In this document: piece by piece, positions 59,870 to 64,000 of the stretch
How the letters are laid out: each line of letters starts with the position of its first letter
Position numbering within the stretch: position 1 is the first letter of the stretch
DNA from: UBA4733 sp036734945
Lineage (GTDB): Bacteria; Chloroflexota; UBA4733
Reading direction: 5' to 3'
DNA length: 64,000 bases
Assembly (NCBI GenBank): GCA_036734945.1
Contig: DAIMXP010000018.1
Location: 15,204 to 79,203, forward strand
The notes under the pieces: generated by a model
The model's database searches: none
Told to the model about the DNA's origin: nothing
Seen by the model: the letters and a program-made list of their open reading frames with translations, nothing else
Translations under genes and position numbers: made by a program

Positions 59870-60046
59870 TCACGCTCGGCGTGACTCATCCAGGGGGATG
59901 CCGAAGTCGCGGGCCACCTGGCGCAAAGCGCCGGTCCCAAGATCATCGCGGTCGTGGTAGCTGAACGTCTGCCGTATGCCGGCGCGCTCCAGGCGGCGAT
60001 GGGAGCCGGCACGATGCACCTGCACCCAGCCGTGGCGCTCCAGCAC
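59870..60046 (-). CDS. HicA-like toxin (58 residues)
   Basis: A GTG-initiated frame reads VLERHGWVQVHRAGSHRRLE, then RAGIRQTFSYHDRDDLGTGA and LRQVARDFGIPLDESRRA. It has the HicA pattern: GW, GSHRR with the catalytic His, a Thr-Phe-Ser-x-His strand, and the DLGTGALRQ helix. HicA is a dsRBD-fold mRNase. The start is not fully certain because no ribosome site was seen, and the frame is open only slightly further up. It lies directly upstream of HicB, as in HicAB loci. Confidence 0.65.
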   Translation of the reverse strand: MLERHGWVQVHRAGSHRRLERAGIRQTFSYHDRDDLGTGALRQVARDFGIPLDESRRA

Positions 60047-60840
60047 CGCCAGTACCCGGATTGCCTTCGCCGTCCTCGCCTTCCCATGTTCCGACGCTCA
60101 GCGCTCACGCATGTGTTCATAACCAGCGGCTCCAGCGCGGCGATCGGTATACGGCTTGGCGGATCTTTCGGCGTAGTGCATCGCCGGTGAAAAGGTGCGG
60201 ACCCCGGCTGGCGGCGCGTCCCAAGTGGAAGATGTGCATCAGCCACCGAAACCAGCGCATATGAATCACCTAACCTGCCGTGAGCGCCTGTGGCTGTACC
60301 GTACTCACTTCAATGTTGACAATCGTCGACGCCGCGACCGTGGCCTGCAATGTTACCACCAGTCGATTGATAGTGTAAGAACTCGCTGAGGCCAGCATTT
60401 TGACGCCACGAGTATGCGTCTGGTTAGATGCGCCGCAACGTTTTGCTAAACAAGCGCACGACGTTAGTGCCGCGAGTTACAGGGCGGCGACTGCGGGCCC
60501 AGAGGGCGCCCTCCGCCAAGCGACGGGGTGTAACGGAGCGCAGCGGAGGGGGGCGGTCGCTTGTGAGCGTGAGGGCGGTCACGCATCCCCGGCGTCTCGA
60601 TGCCCCACTCTATCTTCCGGCCACCACCGTAACCGCCATTCCCCACCAGAGCGACCGCATTCGCCCCGTTGACTTGGCCGCCGATCACAATCGCGGCCCT
60701 GTAAATCACGGCGCGCTAAAATGCTCGCTTGCTGCGCAAATCTTTGCGGCGCACTCCTTGTAGTGCAGTGGCTTGCATCTATTACCCGCGCCTCGCTATA
60801 CTGCCTGCGTCGACCGCCTTCCCGAGACGAGGTGTACCCG
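60047..60840. other. 794 bases without a supported gene, with an inverted-repeat element
   Basis: Only short frames without ribosome sites occur. The second half holds a loose inverted repeat (about 60469-60712). Its left end (60469-60493) matches the reverse complement of its right end at roughly 20 of 25 bases. A similar word recurs near the right edge of the window (about 63930). This suggests a further dispersed palindrome. Confidence 0.45.
60469..60712. repeat. loose inverted repeat, related to sequence at about 63930-63960
   Basis: The ends pair imperfectly (about 20 of 25 bases). The word cagggccgcgatt (GC-rich) and the neighbouring gatcggcggccaag occur on the minus strand here and on the plus strand at about 63928-63955. 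Likely one repeat family; boundaries are approximate. Confidence 0.4.
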
Positions 60841-61830
60841 ATGCGCCGCTTCCTCCTCCTTCCCGCACTCGTCCTCGCTCTGGCCGGACCCTGCTTTACC
60901 GCCGATGTACACGCCGACAGCAGCACCTACGCCTACAGCTTCCAGCTCGGCTTTGCTACCATCACCAACCTGCTCTTGACCGACAACATGGCCCTGGCCC
61001 CCACCGACAATGAAGGGCACAATCCGCAGAACGGCGATGGGTTGCAGCACGCGGTCTCCATTAAGGACGGCAAGCCGATCCTGCTGGTGTGGCGCAAGGC
61101 GGACAACTGGACAGCGGCGACGGACGGCTACACGACATGGGTGAACGGGCCGAATGGCTTACAGAAGCGGCTGAACACCGAGCGCTTTGGCTTCGAGGCC
61201 AACCCTGATAAGTTGGCGACCGCGAGGGGCCTTCCGCTCGCTTCTGGGACCGGCGTTGGCAACGCAGCGTCTGATTACTCCTCGTTGCTCAGTCAGTATG
61301 AGCAAGCGCATCCGGTGATCCCCCCGCCGGTGCCGATCACCATGCAATTCCCGCCGATCCCACCCGGCGGTCCCACGACCGCCATGGAGAGAGACGAGAT
61401 CGACTGCCTTGTCAGCGGTGGTGAGAAAATATACACATTGTCAAACGGCTCGCGCTGGAACATGGTGTCAGGACGGTATATGGGCAACTACGTTGATGGC
61501 CGCAAGGTCGTGGTCACGATCGGATACGGTTTAAACTATTCTATTGTGAGAGACCCTCAAACACACGAGGTAAAACCGAAGTGCGACGTGGCCCACCTCG
61601 TGGATGTCACCCTCGACTTTAGCAGTCCTCAGACGTTCGTCGTATTAGACTTACGGGGAACCGCGCGTTCAGTAACGTTCTACAAGACGGTCGATCCTGT
61701 GCAGGCGTCCCAAGCACTTGAATACTATTTCGGTCTGCAAGGTAGACTACGGACGATTCAACTCGATGTCAGGCTGAGCGGTGACGCCGGATTCGCTGGG
61801 CAAACAATCCAAGCCCTCACGTGGAATTAA
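60841..61830 (+). CDS. secreted protein of unknown function
   Basis: 329 residues from the ATG at 60841 with GAGGTG upstream. A clear signal peptide (FLLLPALVLALAGPCFTA) is followed by a mature part with a conserved-looking core: DGLQHAVSIKDGKPILLVWR, then NWTAATDGYTTWVNGPNGLQ. The second half has GRYMGNYVDGRKVVVTIGYG, a VDVTLDFSSPQTFVVLDLRG strand and LQGRLRTIQLDVRLSGDAG. I do not recognise the family. No transmembrane helix after the signal. It is a single-gene unit. Confidence 0.75.
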   Translation: MRRFLLLPALVLALAGPCFTADVHADSSTYAYSFQLGFATITNLLLTDNMALAPTDNEGHNPQNGDGLQHAVSIKDGKPILLVWRKADNWTAATDGYTTWVNGPNGLQKRLNTERFGFEANPDKLATARGLPLASGTGVGNAASDYSSLLSQYEQAHPVIPPPVPITMQFPPIPPGGPTTAMERDEIDCLVSGGEKIYTLSNGSRWNMVSGRYMGNYVDGRKVVVTIGYGLNYSIVRDPQTHEVKPKCDVAHLVDVTLDFSSPQTFVVLDLRGTARSVTFYKTVDPVQASQALEYYFGLQGRLRTIQLDVRLSGDAGFAGQTIQALTWN

Positions 61831-62166
61831 ATGGTGCGTCGTACGGCTAAATGCGTCCCAATTGTGGCGGCCTGAGCAGCGCGCAGCAGTGCGAACTGCT
61901 TTTTCGAAGATTAAGGAAAGCCCGCGACGGGCAAAGTCGTGACCGCGTACCCCTTGGCAATGAACGCGACAGCCACCCGTTCCAAGAGCTTTCGGAGCGA
62001 ACTATTCCTAACTGTAGCACGATCAACACATCACCACACGGGGGTTCGTTGGCCGGTTGCTGCCACTGCGCCTTGTGAGGCAGGAGGTTTTCGGGCACCA
62101 GCGGCACGTTATCGAGCCGAACACCTCGTCGTTGCAAGCGCCGTGGTGGACGGACAAACCGGTTGT
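61831..62166. other. 336 bases without a supported gene
   Basis: A minus-strand frame of 107 codons starts with ATGA overlapping the recombinase remnant's stop, but its sequence (Arg- and Pro-rich) is not recognisable and it has no own ribosome site. The stretch may be part of the same decayed mobile-element border. No hairpin was noticed. Confidence 0.35.
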
Positions 62167-62361
62167 TCATAGGCTGGTGGCCTCCATCACTTTGCGCGCA
62201 TTCTTCCTGCCGGCTTCGTGGACGTAGAGCTGGGTGGTATCGAGCCGCTCGTGGCCGAGGCGCTCCTTGTATGGGTGGCTCCGAACCGCGGCATACATCG
62301 GCACGTTGACGTCAAGCAGTACGGGACTATCAGCTCGCTGGTAAGCACTCTGTTGCTCCAC
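62167..62361 (-). pseudogene. chimera of a PIN toxin start and a tyrosine-recombinase C-terminus
   Basis: 64 codons. The first 32 residues (SPVLLDVNVPMYAAVRSHPY) are the N-terminal metal-site strand of a VapC-like PIN toxin. From ERLGHERLDTTQLYVHEAGR onward the sequence is the conserved C-terminal box of a phage-type recombinase (HxLGH, Tyr in the YVH nucleophile motif). Neither domain is complete. The join looks like a deletion that removed most of both genes. Confidence 0.65.
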
Positions 62362-62593
62362 GGATAATCTGCTCTTCCATGACCGGCCAATCGTCGACTG
62401 GAGCGTTCAAGGCGAGAAGCCTTGTTAGAGCGGCGAGACGCTGTTGCCGCTAGGCGCATTCGAAGTACACCGTTTCGATAGCATCGCGGACAAGAACGCT
62501 TACCGGTGTATGTCGTTCCCCGGCGAGCCGAGACAACGTCTCGTATTGATCGTCACTCAGAACTGCTTGAACACGCCTGGTGTACGCTGCCAT
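62330..62593 (-). pseudogene. CopG-like antitoxin with an in-frame stop codon
   Basis: From an ATG with GGAGG upstream, 47 codons encode a ribbon-helix-helix type start (MAAYTRRVQAVLSDDQYETL, RHTPVSVLVRDAIETVYF). They end at TAG (62450-62452). The same frame continues past that stop with the usual antitoxin tail (LAALTRLLALNAPVDDWPVM, EEQIIRGATE) to a TGA at 62330-62332. The tail overlaps the start of the truncated PIN toxin. It is a decayed antitoxin of a VapBC-like pair. Confidence 0.65.
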
Positions 62594-62703
62594 CGCCCCT
62601 CCACGGAGAGTATCGTTTCAAAAGTATCTCGGTGATACTACCAAATCGAGCGGAGGGAGTGGTGGTCGCACGCCCCGAGCGGCAGGCGACCAGAATCGGG
62701 CGC

Positions 62704-63705
62704 CTACCGAGCTCGCACCGCGAACTCCGGTTCGGAGTACACCTCGAACTCGCGGTCGGGCTCAGCGATACCCTGCTCTTCCAGCCAGCGCTCGGCGTCG
62801 ATGGCGGCCTTGCAGCCGTCGCCGGCAGCCGTTACGGCCTGCCGGTAGCGGTGGTCGCGCACGTCGCCGGCGGCAAAGACGCCGGGGATGTTGGTGTAGG
62901 TGGTCACCGGGTCCGGCATGCAGACGTAGCCGCCGGCATCCAGGTCGAGTTGCCCTTTGAAGATCGACGTGTTGGGCTCGTGGCCGATGGCGACGAAGAC
63001 GCCTTCCGTCTCCTTCAGGCTGCGCTCGCCCGTCACCAGGTTGCGCAGCCGGACGCCGGTTACCTTGTCCTCGCCAACGATCTCTTCGACGACGCTGTTC
63101 CAGATGAAGTCGATCTTCGGGTTATTGCGCGCCCGTTGCTGCAACAGCTTGCTGCCGCGCAGGCTGTCGCGCCGGTGGATCACGGATACCGTGGTCGCGT
63201 AGCGCGTGAGAAAGAGGGCCTCCTCCAGCGCAGTGTCACCACCGCCGACGACGACGATGCGCCGCTCCCGGAAGAAGAAGCCGTCGCAGGTGGCGCAGGC
63301 CGACACGCCGCGTCCGCGCAGCAACTCCTCGCCCGGCACGTCCAGCCACTTGGCCGCCGCGCCGGTGGAAATGATGATGCTCTCTGCTGTGTAGGTCTCC
63401 TCGGCCGTCACGACGGTAAAGGGGCGCTTGCTGAAGTCCACTTCCATCGCGTCGACGTCCAGCACCTCGGCGCCAAAGCGCTCGACCTGATCGCGAAAGT
63501 CCTGCATCATCTCCGGTCCCTGAATGCCCTTGGGGTAGCCGGGATAGTTCTCTACGTCGCTGGTCAGCATGAGTTGGCCACCGGCGGAGTAACCGCCAAT
63601 CATCAACGGCTGCAAGTTGGCGCGCGCCGTGTAGAGCGCCGCCGTATAGCCGGCCGGACCTGAGCCGATGATGATGACCTGTCGATGATTTGTCTGTTCT
63701 GCCAT
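62704..63705 (-). CDS. trxB: thioredoxin reductase
   Basis: 333 residues, full length. FAD loop GSGPAGYTAALY (14-19), redox pair CATC (Cys137, Cys140) in VSACATCDGFFF, NADPH loop VVGGGDTALEEA (154-159), and a C-terminal FAD motif IPGVFAAGDVRD. It reduces thioredoxin with NADPH, which in turn supports peroxiredoxin and other thiol enzymes. It stands alone, with 295 bases of non-coding sequence to the right edge. No thioredoxin gene is adjacent. Confidence 0.95.
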   Translation of the reverse strand: MAEQTNHRQVIIIGSGPAGYTAALYTARANLQPLMIGGYSAGGQLMLTSDVENYPGYPKGIQGPEMMQDFRDQVERFGAEVLDVDAMEVDFSKRPFTVVTAEETYTAESIIISTGAAAKWLDVPGEELLRGRGVSACATCDGFFFRERRIVVVGGGDTALEEALFLTRYATTVSVIHRRDSLRGSKLLQQRARNNPKIDFIWNSVVEEIVGEDKVTGVRLRNLVTGERSLKETEGVFVAIGHEPNTSIFKGQLDLDAGGYVCMPDPVTTYTNIPGVFAAGDVRDHRYRQAVTAAGDGCKAAIDAERWLEEQGIAEPDREFEVYSEPEFAVRAR

Positions 63706-64000
63706 TGTGGCGCTTGAACCTTTCTTTTCTCTGCCCTCATGCTAACCGGCAGGGGCAAATGCGCCCTACGGGCGCGGGGCCGGGGATCGGGGGCCAGGGA
63801 CGATGGCGACAGTTGAGCGCTTCGCATTCCACAGACGGGCCCATTGTCGAGACCCAGAGGCAGCGACGTGCGGCCCTAGCCCCAATACGGTTTAGATAAG
63901 GCAGCACTACGTCGGAGGGCTAGTGGTCAGGGCCGCGATTGCGATCGGCGGCCAAGCGACGGGGGGCGACTGCGGTCGCCTGTATCTACCGTCCTTGGCC
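63706..64000. other. non-coding right edge with repeat-like sequence
   Basis: No supported gene. The last 80 bases (about 63925-64000) carry the GC-rich word shared with the loose palindrome at 60469-60712, so a similar repeat is cut by the window edge. The first part may hold the trxB promoter. Confidence 0.35.

Noticed and set aside
61847..62170. Minus-strand frame of 107 codons overlapping the recombinase remnant
   Set aside because: The ATGA overlap is suggestive, but the sequence is Arg/Pro-rich and unrecognisable, and the upstream gene is itself broken.
1..64000. CRISPR arrays, tRNA and rRNA genes
   Set aside because: No regularly spaced direct repeats, no T-loop/anticodon patterns, and no rRNA-like segments were found by reading both strands.

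Overview
The window reads as a high-GC bacterial chromosome segment, most likely Chloroflexota. This is an inference from gene content, not from a marker gene: a NurA/HerA/Mre11/Rad50 operon, a CysO-like domain fused to MoeB beside a JAMM protease, sugar ABC operons without an ATPase gene, many toxin-antitoxin loci, and long imperfect palindromes between genes. No rRNA, tRNA or CRISPR array was seen. Almost every base is coding, and long antisense open frames are a by-product of the GC content.

Layout. 1-5.1 kb: an alpha/beta hydrolase end, an SGNH hydrolase, a lipoprotein polysaccharide deacetylase and the (p)ppGpp enzyme Rel. 5.2-17.4 kb (minus strand): an eight-gene operon with a very large solute-binding protein, two MalF/MalG permease pairs, an NHL-repeat protein, a YIP1 membrane protein and a DUF5696 protein. 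It runs from a near-consensus promoter (17603-17630) and is divergent from a fused rhamnulose-1-phosphate aldolase/dehydrogenase gene, which suggests uptake of a deoxysugar-containing glycan. 19.7-25.4 kb: a cyclase/NTPase/TPR regulator, an O-methyltransferase and three small enzyme-like genes. 25.4-29.4 kb: a decayed stretch with broken secreted-protein genes. 29.5-34.1 kb: three toxin-antitoxin-like pairs, a peroxiredoxin, lysA and moaD-moaE.

34.4-40.8 kb (minus strand): an operon of less GC-rich DNA encoding an unknown protein, FabZ-like dehydratase, an inactive KS-beta/chain-length-factor-like protein, a ketoreductase, KS-alpha, an acyl carrier protein and an adenylate-forming ligase. No enoyl reductase is encoded, so it resembles a reducing type II polyketide (polyene) pathway. 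A 154-bp MITE-like element with CTAG duplications sits inside it. This is the best candidate for an undescribed system.

41.8-49.2 kb (plus strand): nurA, an unknown gene, herA, sbcD (mre11) and sbcC (rad50), tightly coupled: an archaeal-style DNA end-resection module. 49.2-51.6 kb: four toxin-antitoxin loci or remnants. 51.7-54.6 kb: cysM, a CysO-MoeB fusion, a JAMM protease and a rhodanese, together a protein-thiocarboxylate route to cysteine. 54.6-58.9 kb: moeA, a sulfatase and a DMT transporter. 59-64 kb: HicAB, a secreted protein, a decayed VapBC locus joined to a recombinase tail, and trxB.

The sulfur and molybdenum-cofactor genes (moaD, moaE, moeA, CysO-MoeB, JAMM, rhodanese) are split between two loci but form one functional set. 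Three long palindromic elements (1150-1264, 23878-24038, 55990-56186) punctuate gene borders, and the last two share a core sequence.
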